NCBI RefSeq assembly: GCF_900176365.1
Contig: NZ_FWXY01000012.1
Span: 62,001-126,000 of the forward strand
Length of the DNA stretch: 64,000 nt
Reading direction: 5' to 3'
Origin: Desulfocicer vacuolatum DSM 3385
Lineage (GTDB): Bacteria; Desulfobacterota; Desulfobacteria; Desulfobacterales; Desulfobacteraceae
This document shows, one piece after another, positions 25,968 to 35,412 of this stretch. Below the pieces are notes generated by a model, which was not told the DNA's origin, made no database searches, and worked only from the letters and a program-made list of their open reading frames with translations. Position numbers and translations under genes: made by a program. The stretch's first letter is position 1; each line of letters starts with the position of its first letter.

Positions 25968-27311
25968 ATGAAAAAAATAGGAAAATACAGCGTTACAGGG
26001 CTCCTTGGCCAGGGTGGTATGGGAAAAGTTTTTAAGATTCAATATCCCGTCACCGGAAAAATCGGCGCCCTTAAATACCTTGATCCCAACCCCCTTTTAA
26101 TATCAATGATGGGGCAAAAGGCCGTGGAAAATCTTTTCACCCGGGAAGCCATGACCATGGCAAAAATCCGTCATCCCAACATTCTGGAATTGTTTGATTT
26201 TGATCGATCAAAGGGCAAGTTATACTACACCATGGATTTTTATTGTAATAACCTGGGTCAATTAATGGGGGAATCCATGGAAACCGAGCGGCCCACTCGA
26301 ATTTTAACTCTTGAAAAAACATTTCACCATGCCCGGCAGATACTGGAAGGGCTTGGCTGTCTTCATTGGTCGGGGATCATTCATCGGGATATAAAACCCT
26401 TTAACATCATGTTAACAGAGCTTGATGTGATTAAAATCGGAGACTTTGGCCTGTCCAAACTCCGGGGGGAAGATATGCCCATCCATGGCAGCGTCAAGGT
26501 GGGCTCCCCCTATTATGCAGCACCGGAGCAGGAAAAAAATCCAGAGCATGCCACGGAAGCCAGCGATCTTTATTCCATGGGAGTGATGCTCTTTCGCATG
26601 GTCACCGGTGTATTGCCGGAAAGCAATGGGGTATTGGCAAGTTCATACAATAATGATCTGGATGAACAATGGGATCTGTTTTTTAAAAAAGCCATGGCCC
26701 CGGACCCGTCCCATAGATTCCAGACAACTCAACAAATGGCCCTTGACCTTGAAAAACTGGAACAGCAGTGGATAAAGCAAAAAGAACGCATGTGTGCCCT
26801 TCCAGAAGATTTTCTGGAGAAACCGCCACTCAAAACAGGTAACATAACCCTGCGAAAAACCCCGGTTAAAGCCCTGCAAGGGGATGCCCCGGATATGTTT
26901 AATCTCACAGATCTCATGGAACCTGTTAAATTTATAAAAAATAATTTTGAAAAAATTGAATCAGATCAGGTGCTGGACCATGCCACCGGTCTTGTGTGGC
27001 AAAAATCAGGCTCCCCCTACCCCATGAACTGGAAGGATGCCCATGACTACATAGATCATCTTAATCAACATAAATCCACATCATCACCCTGGCGTCTTCC
27101 CACCATTGAAGAACTGGTGACCATTTTGTCCCCCCTGCCCCAGGGCATCGGCCACTGCCTTGAACCCATATTTGACCAACGCCAGACCTATTTGTGGAGC
27201 TGTGACCGCTGCACATTTATTTCAGGGTGGTATGTGAACCTGGAGATGGGATTTGTGGATAAAAACGATTTTTCAAGCTTTTACCACATCAAGGCTGTGA
27301 GAGATCATTGA
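25968..27311 (+). CDS. Ser/Thr protein kinase with C-terminal DUF1566 domain
   Basis: This 447-residue Hanks-type kinase has glycine loop GQGGMGKVF near residue 13 and ALKYL with the catalytic Lys. IHRDIKPFN is the catalytic loop, IGDFGLSKL the magnesium loop, and GSPYYAAPEQ the activation-segment end. The kinase ends near residue 265. After a linker, residues ~320-445 form a DUF1566/Lcl-type domain (TGLVWQKSG, WRLPTIEEL, YLWSCD, KAVRDH), usually found in extracellular or ligand-recognising proteins. No transmembrane segment links them, so both would be cytoplasmic. The ATG at 25968 is chosen by alignment of the kinase start. Confidence 0.9.
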   Translation: MKKIGKYSVTGLLGQGGMGKVFKIQYPVTGKIGALKYLDPNPLLISMMGQKAVENLFTREAMTMAKIRHPNILELFDFDRSKGKLYYTMDFYCNNLGQLMGESMETERPTRILTLEKTFHHARQILEGLGCLHWSGIIHRDIKPFNIMLTELDVIKIGDFGLSKLRGEDMPIHGSVKVGSPYYAAPEQEKNPEHATEASDLYSMGVMLFRMVTGVLPESNGVLASSYNNDLDEQWDLFFKKAMAPDPSHRFQTTQQMALDLEKLEQQWIKQKERMCALPEDFLEKPPLKTGNITLRKTPVKALQGDAPDMFNLTDLMEPVKFIKNNFEKIESDQVLDHATGLVWQKSGSPYPMNWKDAHDYIDHLNQHKSTSSPWRLPTIEELVTILSPLPQGIGHCLEPIFDQRQTYLWSCDRCTFISGWYVNLEMGFVDKNDFSSFYHIKAVRDH

Positions 27312-27331
27312 TTATTGCACCCCCTCCTTTT

Positions 27332-27405
27332 AAAAGTTTCCGATCGGATACTTTTAGTGACTTCACCATAAAAATTCAATGATAAGTTACCGATCAGGGA
27401 CTTTT
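27332..27405. terminator. Two related hairpins between converging genes
   Basis: AAAAGTTTCCGATCGGATAC plus TTTT (27332-27355) and AAGTTACCGATCAGGGACTT plus TTT (27383-27405). Both have the CCGATC core and T-rich sides, so they look like a duplicated bidirectional terminator. Confidence 0.65.
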
Positions 27406-27431
27406 TCACACAACATCAACAAAAAAATATA

Positions 27432-28241
27432 TCACAAACGGTTTAAGTAATTAATAGAATTCTTGAGATTATTCCCATTAAACACCTCAAGGGAGACTAC
27501 ACCATCAAACTGTTTTAACACCTCCAATGTGGGCAAAAATCGATCCATGGGCGTTTTATCAAGCCCCTGGTGATCCCTGGGGGGCTCATGGGAAAAATCC
27601 ACCCCATGAAGATGAATCAGGGGCACCCGGTGGCCATACCGTTGGAACAATGCCGTAATATCATAATTATATTTTATCAGATGCCCGGCATCAATGCACA
27701 GAGCCACATCCATTGAATCAAGAATTTTATATAGATGTTCCGGAGGATATTCCAGGGTCTCAATGGAGATATCCGACGGATGATTTAAAAAGGGACAAAG
27801 AATCCCAAGGCTTTCCAGGGCGCGATCCTGCCACTTTGCAACACCGACATCCCCTTTTGCCGCATCCTCCGGGGTAAATTCCAGGTGCAGGGTATGGGTG
27901 GAAGGAGACAAAGGCGCACACAGCGCCACCACCTGTTTGATGGTATCCACCCCCAGCATGCGTTCAGTTTTGGAATCGGACGTCAGGGAAACATCCACCG
28001 GCAGGTGGATATTGTAAGTCACTCCAAGCTCTTGGGAAAGCTGTGCAAGTTCACGGATCTCATCTTCCCGGGGCAAAGCCGGCACAGGGCCGTTCTTTGT
28101 CATGAAGGGCCTGCTTTCAAATACAAGCAACTCAATTTCATCAAACACAGGCCCCAGTTTTTTCACATTATCCACAATGGTTCCAGGGTCAATAAAAGAC
28201 GTCGTACCCACTTTAAAGGGCCATTTTTTTTCTATCATCAT
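27432..28241 (-). CDS. cbiR: CbiR-like cobamide-remodelling TIM-barrel protein
   Basis: This 269-residue protein has an AP-endonuclease-2/xylose-isomerase-type TIM barrel. It shows the pattern GTTSFI at the start, YNIHLPVD, HLEFTPEDA, ISIETLEYPP, CIDAGHLIKY and LIHLHGVDFSHEPP. In CbiR the enzyme cleaves the nucleotide loop of incoming cobamides so that the lower ligand can be exchanged. Its place at the end of the cobS-cobD-cbiB cluster supports that role over DNA repair. Two adjacent ATGs are possible. It lies 27 bases after cbiB. Confidence 0.8.
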   Translation of the reverse strand: MMIEKKWPFKVGTTSFIDPGTIVDNVKKLGPVFDEIELLVFESRPFMTKNGPVPALPREDEIRELAQLSQELGVTYNIHLPVDVSLTSDSKTERMLGVDTIKQVVALCAPLSPSTHTLHLEFTPEDAAKGDVGVAKWQDRALESLGILCPFLNHPSDISIETLEYPPEHLYKILDSMDVALCIDAGHLIKYNYDITALFQRYGHRVPLIHLHGVDFSHEPPRDHQGLDKTPMDRFLPTLEVLKQFDGVVSLEVFNGNNLKNSINYLNRL

Positions 28242-28268
28242 TGCACTATTGTTCCCTAAATTTCATCT

Positions 28269-29231
28269 TCAATAAACCCCACCCATGAAACGGCCCAGCC
28301 AAAAAACCAACATGGCCAGAAAGGAGGCCATGAGCATGAGATCGCAGGCCATGGCGATCTTATCAATCCCGGGCCGGACAAAGGCCGTACCGATAAAAGG
28401 CTTTTCCACCAATGTGCCATGATAATAATTGGGACCGCCCAGCTTGACAGCCAGAACACCGGCAAAGGACGCCTCAGGATATCCGGCATTGGGGCTTTTA
28501 TGGCTTCTGCCTTCCTTTAACGCCGTTAAAAATCCCCGTTTTCCCCGGTGCCATGAGATCAGAGCCGCTGCAAGACAGATAAAAATCACCGATAACCGGG
28601 CCGGAATATAGTTGGCCGCATCATCAATGCGGGCTGCGGCCCTGCCAAAATAAAGGTATCGTTCATTCTTATACCCCACCATGGAATCCAATGTGTTCAC
28701 CATTTTATAGGCAAGGGCCAGGGGCACCCCACCCAAAAAATAAAAAAACAAGGGTGACAAAAACCCGTCCACATAATTTTCCGCCACGGTCTCCACAGCA
28801 GCACTGACCACCCCGGTGTCATCCAGTGTGTCCACTTCCCGGCCCACAATCATGGCCACCTGTTTTCGTCCGGCTTTAATCCCCCCGGTTTCAAGAGCTT
28901 TTCCCACCAAGGTGGCTTCTTTGTCCAGGGTCCTTGCAGAAAAACAGTAATAAAGCAAAATTATCTGAATACATATCCCCAGATTGTAATGAAGCGCAAA
29001 ACACAATTTCACCACAAAAAAGGCAATCACCCAGGTGGTGATAATGAGAAACAAAGCAAACAGCAATCCAGCCTTGAATTCATTTTTAATCCAGCTGCGA
29101 AATATTTTTTCGCATCCGGAGATGGCATTGCCCATCCAGACAATGGGATGGGGCAACCACCGGGGATCGCCCATGAGCATATCCAGCCCAAAGGCAAGGG
29201 GCAGGATGATCAAATTTATGTCAAAAACCAT
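28269..29231 (-). CDS. cbiB: Adenosylcobinamide-phosphate synthase
   Basis: This 320-residue membrane protein attaches aminopropanol phosphate (made from threonine phosphate by CobD) to adenosylcobyric acid. Family motifs are LMGDPRWLPHPIVWMG near the start, GREVDTLDDTGVVSAAVETV and ENYVDG in the middle, and SPNAGYPEA near residue 240. Four or more hydrophobic segments are visible. The ATG at 29231 is used because GGGGAA precedes it; the longer frame invades cobD. It is 17 bases downstream of cobD in the same operon. Confidence 0.93.
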   Translation of the reverse strand: MVFDINLIILPLAFGLDMLMGDPRWLPHPIVWMGNAISGCEKIFRSWIKNEFKAGLLFALFLIITTWVIAFFVVKLCFALHYNLGICIQIILLYYCFSARTLDKEATLVGKALETGGIKAGRKQVAMIVGREVDTLDDTGVVSAAVETVAENYVDGFLSPLFFYFLGGVPLALAYKMVNTLDSMVGYKNERYLYFGRAAARIDDAANYIPARLSVIFICLAAALISWHRGKRGFLTALKEGRSHKSPNAGYPEASFAGVLAVKLGGPNYYHGTLVEKPFIGTAFVRPGIDKIAMACDLMLMASFLAMLVFWLGRFMGGVY

Positions 29232-29248
29232 TAATATTCCCCATTTTA

Positions 29249-30325
29249 TTAAAGCACACCTTTCATGATCCGGGCCAGATGGAGATTGGTTTCCCGGTCC
29301 CTGAGGGAAAACCGCACAAACCGGTCGGATAATCCATGGAAATTGGCACAATCCCGTATGAGAATCCGCTCATTTCCCACCAGGTTGCACACGCCAGCGG
29401 AGTTCATGGTTCCCAGCAGTTCAGCAAGCATGAAATAGGTATCTGATTTATAAAGTTTTACCCCGTCAATCCCGGCCATGGCCTGTTCAAATATTTCCCG
29501 CTCCTTTATGACAAACTGCCGGGTGGTTTCCATGAACGGCGCAATGTGCTCGGGATTTTCCAGGATATGAACAATGGCCGCCTGGGACAGGGCATTCACA
29601 GACCAGGGCTGATAAAATTTCATCAATTTTTCAATCACAGCGGGGTCAGCACACAAATATCCTGTGCGAAGGCCGGGAATTCTGAAAATCTTGGACATGG
29701 AGGAAAGCACAATGAGGTTGGGAAAACGGGTTTCCGCCACAAGGGAAATCTTTTCTGCATTTTCCACAAAGGGAAGATAGGATTCATCCAGCACAAACCA
29801 GGTATCAGGATGCTCTTTTACAAGGGAGATAATTTCTTCCACAGGAATCAAAGCCCCTGTGGGATTATTGGGATTACAGATGATTACAGCATCCACATCC
29901 CCTGCCATGGAACCGATTTTTGAAAGATCCTGGTGAAACCTGTTTTCACTCAATGACATGCAAAAGGAATAATCTGCATCGTGCATGATGCAGCCGTCCC
30001 TGTAGTCGGCATAGGTGGGACCGGCAATGAGCACCTTTTTCCAGGACAATGCCCGGGGAAGGGTGTAAATAAACCAGGTGGTGCCGTTGCCGCCTATCAC
30101 CCTTTTGGCATCCACCTGATAATAGTCACTAAAGGCATTTACCATGTCCAGGGCATCGGCCTGGGGCAGGGAACGGATTTTATGAATATTGTCTATAATA
30201 AATGCTTCAACACCCTCTGGGGGCCCCAGGGGATTGATGTTGCTGCTCATGTCTATGATCTCATCCACGGTACAGCCATTTCGCTGTGCCAGGGCCTGGA
30301 CATTGCCGCCATGGCCTGTAATCAT
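29249..30325 (-). CDS. cobD: L-threonine-O-3-phosphate decarboxylase
   Basis: This 358-residue fold-type I PLP enzyme is related to histidinol-phosphate aminotransferase. It begins with HGGNVQALA and SSNINPLGPP, the signature of CobD rather than HisC. The PLP lysine is in SSMSKIFRIPGLRTGY. CNPNNPTG and DESYLPF are the cofactor loop motifs. It makes (R)-1-aminopropan-2-ol phosphate for the cobamide side arm. AGGAG lies upstream. Immediately downstream is cbiB, its pathway partner. A family D repeat separates it from cobS. Confidence 0.93.
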   Translation of the reverse strand: MITGHGGNVQALAQRNGCTVDEIIDMSSNINPLGPPEGVEAFIIDNIHKIRSLPQADALDMVNAFSDYYQVDAKRVIGGNGTTWFIYTLPRALSWKKVLIAGPTYADYRDGCIMHDADYSFCMSLSENRFHQDLSKIGSMAGDVDAVIICNPNNPTGALIPVEEIISLVKEHPDTWFVLDESYLPFVENAEKISLVAETRFPNLIVLSSMSKIFRIPGLRTGYLCADPAVIEKLMKFYQPWSVNALSQAAIVHILENPEHIAPFMETTRQFVIKEREIFEQAMAGIDGVKLYKSDTYFMLAELLGTMNSAGVCNLVGNERILIRDCANFHGLSDRFVRFSLRDRETNLHLARIMKGVL

Positions 30326-30360
30326 TTTTTAAACTCCTAAAATAAATTCAACTTTTTTTG

Positions 30361-30465
30361 ATACTCATGAGTCCGAGATTCTCATCTCTCATACCACATG
30401 GGATATGTTCAATTTCAAAGAAACACATTATGTGGCGTCAAATTGGAGAACCTATGACTGACGAG
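30361..30465. repeat. Family D repeat, copy 2
   Basis: Reverse orientation relative to copy 1. It begins CTCATGAGTCCGAGATTCTC, contains CAATTTCAAAGAAACACATT and ends with GAACCTATGACTGACGAG. It lies between cobS and cobD inside the cobamide operon. Confidence 0.8.
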
Positions 30466-30489
30466 ATTGATACAAGAACAAAGGTTCGC

Positions 30490-31251
30490 CTAACAAATAG
30501 ACATACCTGCCCCAAGAAAAAGCATGGCCTCGGTGACCTCGGTCATGGCTCCCAGCATATCCCCGGTGATGCATCCCATTTTTTTTTGGTAAAACCAAAG
30601 CATGAGAAACACGGTACCTGCAAAAAACAAATTCAAAAATAAGCCCCTCATCCCCAGAAACAGGGAACAAAACAGGGGAATACCCATCCAGATAAAATCT
30701 TTTAAAGGAAGACGTTTTTCAAAAAGATCATGGCCGGTTCCGGTGTTCTTTCTTCCATACTGGAGGTATCGAATGCCAAAAAGCATCCCCCCCCGGGCAT
30801 AGGCCGGCACAATGATCAATAAAAGCAAAAAAGTACCGCCGGTGCACACGGTTTTTGCAGCATAGATACCTGCAATTTTAAGGGATAAAATGCAGAAAAT
30901 AGCCACCAGCCCCATCATGCCGGTGCGACTGTCCTTCATTATTTCCAGGGCCCGTTCCCGGGATCGATGGCTGAAAAGACCGTCCGCCGCATCCCCCAGC
31001 CCATCCAGATGAAAGGCCCCGGTGATAGCCACCAACAACAATACATCCACAAGGGCCACCACAGGAAGGGGCCAAAGCAGTGAGGCCACGGTATCCACAA
31101 CGGCCAGCAGCAGCCCTGCCACCAACCCCACCACCGGAAAAAAACGAATCATGCCCGTGGGGGAAAAGGTATTGCCCCTGCCGGCGGGTAGAATGGTGAT
31201 AAACATGATGGCGGATCTTAAATCCACCCAGAATCCTTTTTTTTCTTCCAT
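30490..31251 (-). CDS. cobS: Adenosylcobinamide-GDP ribazoletransferase (cobalamin synthase)
   Basis: This 253-residue integral membrane enzyme joins adenosylcobinamide-GDP to the lower-ligand riboside (phosphate), completing the nucleotide loop. Motifs are HLDGLGDAADGL (near residue 80), KDSRTGMMG and the C-terminal GCITGDMLGAMTEVTE. About six hydrophobic segments are seen. AAAGGATG precedes the ATG. It is the first gene of the minus-strand cobamide cluster; cobU and cobT are absent. No cobalamin riboswitch is visible upstream, where only repeats are found. Confidence 0.94.
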   Translation of the reverse strand: MEEKKGFWVDLRSAIMFITILPAGRGNTFSPTGMIRFFPVVGLVAGLLLAVVDTVASLLWPLPVVALVDVLLLVAITGAFHLDGLGDAADGLFSHRSRERALEIMKDSRTGMMGLVAIFCILSLKIAGIYAAKTVCTGGTFLLLLIIVPAYARGGMLFGIRYLQYGRKNTGTGHDLFEKRLPLKDFIWMGIPLFCSLFLGMRGLFLNLFFAGTVFLMLWFYQKKMGCITGDMLGAMTEVTEAMLFLGAGMSIC

Positions 31252-31282
31252 AATACATCCTTTGGAGCCTGTTTAAGAATTT

Positions 31283-31374
31283 TTATATGAAATACTCCGC
31301 AAACCGGGGGCGTATTTCAAGTTGTGTTGTGGCAGAGCCGCATCAGAATAAGGTCTGCCCGTGGCAGTTATATG
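31283..31374 (+). repeat. X-Y palindromic repeat (tandem copy 1)
   Basis: Complete copy starting TATATGAAATACTCCGC and ending CCGTGGCAGTTATATGAAAT, where it fuses directly to the next copy. Confidence 0.85.
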
Positions 31375-31457
31375 AAATACTCCGCAAATCTGTGGAAAAT
31401 TTCTATCTTTGTTGTGGGCGGAGCGGGATCAAAATACGGTCCGCCCGTGGCGGTTAT
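31369..31457 (+). repeat. X-Y palindromic repeat (tandem copy 2)
   Basis: Second copy in direct tandem, sharing the TTATATGAAAT junction. Hairpin X here is GGGCGGAGC / GGTCCGCCC, a compensated variant of GGGCAGA / TCTGCCC. Confidence 0.85.
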
Positions 31458-31480
31458 TAGAAAATAAAACTTCCGGGCAA

Positions 31481-31640
31481 CCTCAGCAGAGCCCCCCCGA
31501 CGGGCAATGGGAACCGGACAATTGAGCTGTCTACAGTTCCGGTCCGGGCCCATTGCCCGTCGGGGGGGCGGTATAATACCATTTGGCTCCGCGTCTACGA
31601 CCCTATATTTGTTGTGTCCGGCAGGACATGCCCGTCATAA
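31481..31640. repeat. Z palindrome with X-like hairpin, reverse orientation
   Basis: Arms CCCCCCCGACGGGCAATGGG and complement (31491-31570), then GGTATAATACCATTTGG and the small hairpin TGTCCGGCAGGACA (31615-31628). With the tandem X-Y pair it forms a ~350-base repeat block upstream of cobS. Confidence 0.8.
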
Positions 31641-31663
31641 GGGATCGAAGTGGGATCCAATCC

Positions 31664-32602
31664 TTATTTTTTACAGGTTTGATAAAAAACACCCCGATCC
31701 TGGCGCATGGACTCAATGGTCCCCTCACCTTCCAGAACGGAAAGATATTTATTGATATCATTGATATGGGTTCCCAGTATGGATGCCAGGTCCTCGGGGG
31801 TGCACGGCCGCCGATGGATGGTTTCCAGGATGGCAGACTCCATATCATTTCGATAGGCCTTTGTTTCCCTTCTCTGGGCTGCAGCGGCAATGATCTCCAC
31901 CCGATCTTTTCCCAGAAAATTCTGAATTTCCAACAATTTTTCATGGGTGGCAGCAGAGATATCAGACACGGCACCGGGGCGATCCAGGGTGTTGAGTTGA
32001 ATCACGTCCGGCAAAATGGTATCACAGGCCTGTTTCAATGCAGTCAGATCTTCCCGGCTGTCATTTACCCCCGGCAAAATAAGAATTTCCAGGGCCAGCT
32101 TTCCTGTGTAGGCTTTTTGAAAATCGGCAATACCCTTTATATAATGATCCAGATTGATTTTAGCACATGGCCGGTTGATCTTTTGAAAAGAAGAAACAAG
32201 GGCCGCATCCAGGGAGGGCATCACCAGATCCGCAGGCAGCAGGGCCTCCCGGACCTCTTTATGACAAAGCAGGGTACCGTTGGTCAAAACCGCAATGGAA
32301 ACACCGGGTTTTTTATCCTTGATCCAGGCAATAACATCGCCGATGCGGGCGCTTAAGGTGGGTTCCCCGGAACCGGAAAAGGTAATGTAATCAGGATCAG
32401 GATTTTGTTTGAAATAGTCATCCAACTCTTTAATCACCGCATCATGGGGAACATATTCTTTTCGCTCAACAGTGAGCTCAGTGGTTCTGCCGCACTCGCA
32501 GTAAATACAGTCCAGGGAACATATTTTGTGGGTCACCAGATCCACCCCCAGTGACATGCCGAGCCGCCGGGAGGGAACCGGACCAAAAAGGTGTTGATAC
32601 AT
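31664..32602 (-). CDS. Radical SAM protein with C-terminal winged helix
   Basis: This 312-residue protein starts FGPVPSRRLGMSLGVDL and carries the CxxxCxxC cluster motif as CSLDCIYC (residues ~28-35). SGSGEPTLS binds SAM. This is the branch of short radical SAM oxidoreductases (COG0731-like) whose substrate is unknown. Residues from about 250 onwards (AILETIHRRPCTPEDLASIL) look like a winged helix, suggesting nucleic-acid or protein contact. AAGGAG lies 9 bases before the ATG. It has no same-strand partner close by, so context does not help. Confidence 0.85.
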   Translation of the reverse strand: MYQHLFGPVPSRRLGMSLGVDLVTHKICSLDCIYCECGRTTELTVERKEYVPHDAVIKELDDYFKQNPDPDYITFSGSGEPTLSARIGDVIAWIKDKKPGVSIAVLTNGTLLCHKEVREALLPADLVMPSLDAALVSSFQKINRPCAKINLDHYIKGIADFQKAYTGKLALEILILPGVNDSREDLTALKQACDTILPDVIQLNTLDRPGAVSDISAATHEKLLEIQNFLGKDRVEIIAAAAQRRETKAYRNDMESAILETIHRRPCTPEDLASILGTHINDINKYLSVLEGEGTIESMRQDRGVFYQTCKK

Positions 32603-32898
32603 GGCCTAACTCCTTGTTTCTTCAAACAAAGAAACGTTGAAAATATTCAGACATCTTGAACTCAATAATGGCGTTTATGAATTCGCCAAGTTCAAACACA
32701 AGCCTGACAAATTATCAACCCAATGGTGCAAATGCAAGGAAAATAACCGGCCGCCTGACAAATCTTTCCCACGCTTTATAATCCATAAATATACAGATAA
32801 AAATCATCCTCAGCAGACTGGATGTCCGGTGGGGAAACAGTGACAACCGGCGGGAGCGCGTTGGGTTTTCTAAACGGTCCATGTTGTGTCCACCACAT

Positions 32899-35412
32899 TC
32901 ACCCCATGGGTAACACAATGGTAAAGCATGCCCCCTGAGATCCTGAACTTTCCACTCGAATAGTTCCGCCGTGATTTTCAATGAAACCGTTACACACCGA
33001 AAGCCCCATCCCCATACCCAGCACATTTTTTGTGGTGTAAAAAGGATCAAATACATAATCCATGTGTTCTTTTGCAATGCCCGGCCCGGTATCTTGAAAT
33101 TGAATTTCAATGGTTTCATCCATTAAAACAGATGTCACCCAAATCTGTTTTGCCTCTGTCTGCCCATCCATTGCTTCCAGGGCATTGTTCACCAGATTTA
33201 AAATCACATGGCTGATCTGTGAGGAAGACGCATGGATTAAAGGAAGGGCCGGGGAAAAATTCAAACTCAATTCCACACCGGCCTGCTGTATATGAAGCCT
33301 CACCAGAGCAAGAGTATCCTGGATCACCTTATTAATATCAATGTGTTGCTTTTTTTCCTTTCCCGGTCGCGTGAGATCCATGAGATTTTCCACAGTGGTT
33401 CGGATGGATTCAAACCCCTGGGTCAAGGCCGCCAGACATTCCATCATCTCTTCGTCTGATGCCGCATTTTCCTTCATCAGGTCAATAAAAGCAGAAATTC
33501 CCTGGAGGGGAGAGTTGATCTGATGGGCCACAGATGCCGCCAGCTGCCCTGTCACAGCCAGCCGATCCGATCTCAGCAGGCGTGCCTGGAGCTCCTGAAA
33601 AGCAGAAATATCCCGGGAAAAAAGGAGATAACCAACCAAGGTCTGCTCCTGATTTTTCATGGGCATCAGGGTGGAGCTCACCACATGGCGTTTTTTGGCG
33701 TCATCTTTATACACCCATTCAAACTGATATGAACCTGTTTTCTCAACCTGTTCAAGTCCTTTGTCAAATGTGGCACCACTATCTTTTTGTTCACCGTGTA
33801 ATTGACGGACATCCAGATCCATACCCATATTTATCCCGCTGCCAAACATCATTTTTGAAGCGGGATTGTAATGCAGTACCCGAAATTGCAGATCCGTTGC
33901 AATGATGGCGTATTCCGTGGATGAATCAAAGATACTGTTTAATGTATCTGTCACCTTGAGCACTCTTTTTACCAATTTTGTTTCCAACTGATTTGACGCT
34001 TCAAGGCGCTCCACCATCTCATTAAACGCCATGGCCAGCTGTCCCAGTTCATCCTTTCTTTGCACAGGCACACGGATGGAAAAGTCCCCATGGGTCACCC
34101 GCCCAATGGATTGGGTCAATTTTTTCACAGGCAGAACAAAAAGGCGAATCATCCAGAACATGAACAACAAAGCAAAACAGATGACCACCACATTGATCAC
34201 CAGAAACTGATATTCCAGTGATACCATGGTGCTATCCAGCTGGTTTCGGGTCTTCTGAATGGAACTTTTTAAATCATCCTCCCGGGTGACAAGAACCAGA
34301 TGCCAGCCAAGGGAATCCAGGGGAGATGTCACCAGAATATAGTCCTCTTGTTTTACGTTAAGATCCATGATCTGCTCTCCCCGGTGGCAGATTTTATCTG
34401 CCACGGCGCGGACCTGTTCCAGGGTGGAATCCTGAAGTCCGTAATCCAGGGTATCACTGGAGTCCATGAATTTATCCAGATCCACCTCAAGTCCAAAAAG
34501 ATCAAAATATTCCCGGGGAAACATAATTAATCGTCCCTGCTTATTTAATAAAAAAGAAAAGAGAATCTTTGATCTGCCGTCCCCATGATTTTCAGAGTTA
34601 AAAACCTCCCTCAACAGATGCCCCAGGGAGACATCAATTCCCACAATACCTTTAAATACCCCGGAGGCATCATAAAGTGAGGTGGATGCCGTTATGCTCA
34701 TATCATTGTTTACATCATCTTTGTAAAGGCGAGTCCAGCGGGTTTTGGAAACTCCGGAGGGATCGTTTGAAAATATGGTAAAGGGCTCTCCGTCACGCAG
34801 ATCAAACATCGATGGATCTGGAAGTTCAAACAGCTGCTTTATGCCCTGGGAAGTACTGGCGCAATACATGCCAACACCACTCTCAGAAATCAAATGGGTG
34901 GCAAAACTCTCCGGCACCAATGATTTTGACCTCTCAAGCAGGGATTCCAGATGGGAAAGCGCCCGGATTTCCATGTCAATCCCAGGTGTTATTTTTTTAT
35001 CCCCCCAATAGAGGGTCACCACTTTTTTTGATGGCGATGAATAAAAAATATTTTGGCCGGGATTAAAAACAAGGGAATTTTCAGACCATTTTTCAATGCT
35101 GTGCTGTTCCAAACGATCATAAATGCCCATGGCCCGTTCCCCCATTAATGAAGAGACCGCAGTGATACGTTGAAACATGGCATCTGCCTTTTGGGCCTGT
35201 TCAAATACAATGCGGGACAGATAACTACTGGACAGCTCCCAGATCTGGGTCTCATTCACGGAAGTGGCATAGGAGCCAAAATTCTCAAGGGAGCGTATAC
35301 CCATATAGGATAAAGGACATATAACCAGTAAGATGGCAGCGAAAACAAACAAAAAAAGTCGGGTTGCCATGGTCAAATTCCATGGAAAACGATTGGCTTT
35401 ATCAAGTGCCAT
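32899..35412 (-). CDS. Membrane sensor histidine kinase (dCache-HAMP-PAS-HisKA-HATPase)
   Basis: This 837-residue sensor has a first membrane segment near residues 17-38 and a large extracellular double-Cache region (about 40-380). A second segment follows near 385-410 (FLVINVVVICFALLFMFWMI), then HAMP and a PAS domain around 485-590. The phosphoacceptor box is VAHQINSPLQG, with Gln where most kinases have Glu next to the His. The ATPase boxes are NLVNNALEAM, DTGPGI and GMGMGLSVC. Such Cache kinases sense small molecules. No response regulator is next to it. AAGGAG precedes the ATG. A multihaem cytochrome gene lies upstream on the same strand. Confidence 0.9.
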   Translation of the reverse strand: MALDKANRFPWNLTMATRLFLFVFAAILLVICPLSYMGIRSLENFGSYATSVNETQIWELSSSYLSRIVFEQAQKADAMFQRITAVSSLMGERAMGIYDRLEQHSIEKWSENSLVFNPGQNIFYSSPSKKVVTLYWGDKKITPGIDMEIRALSHLESLLERSKSLVPESFATHLISESGVGMYCASTSQGIKQLFELPDPSMFDLRDGEPFTIFSNDPSGVSKTRWTRLYKDDVNNDMSITASTSLYDASGVFKGIVGIDVSLGHLLREVFNSENHGDGRSKILFSFLLNKQGRLIMFPREYFDLFGLEVDLDKFMDSSDTLDYGLQDSTLEQVRAVADKICHRGEQIMDLNVKQEDYILVTSPLDSLGWHLVLVTREDDLKSSIQKTRNQLDSTMVSLEYQFLVINVVVICFALLFMFWMIRLFVLPVKKLTQSIGRVTHGDFSIRVPVQRKDELGQLAMAFNEMVERLEASNQLETKLVKRVLKVTDTLNSIFDSSTEYAIIATDLQFRVLHYNPASKMMFGSGINMGMDLDVRQLHGEQKDSGATFDKGLEQVEKTGSYQFEWVYKDDAKKRHVVSSTLMPMKNQEQTLVGYLLFSRDISAFQELQARLLRSDRLAVTGQLAASVAHQINSPLQGISAFIDLMKENAASDEEMMECLAALTQGFESIRTTVENLMDLTRPGKEKKQHIDINKVIQDTLALVRLHIQQAGVELSLNFSPALPLIHASSSQISHVILNLVNNALEAMDGQTEAKQIWVTSVLMDETIEIQFQDTGPGIAKEHMDYVFDPFYTTKNVLGMGMGLSVCNGFIENHGGTIRVESSGSQGACFTIVLPMG

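Noticed and set aside
31283-31457. Tandem X-Y repeats as the start of a CRISPR array
   Set aside because: The repeats are directly fused with no spacers, are palindromic over their full length, and no cas genes are near.
32637-32843. 68-codon plus-strand frame between radical SAM and kinase genes
   Set aside because: Starts at TTG without ribosome-binding site; composition is not protein-like beyond chance.
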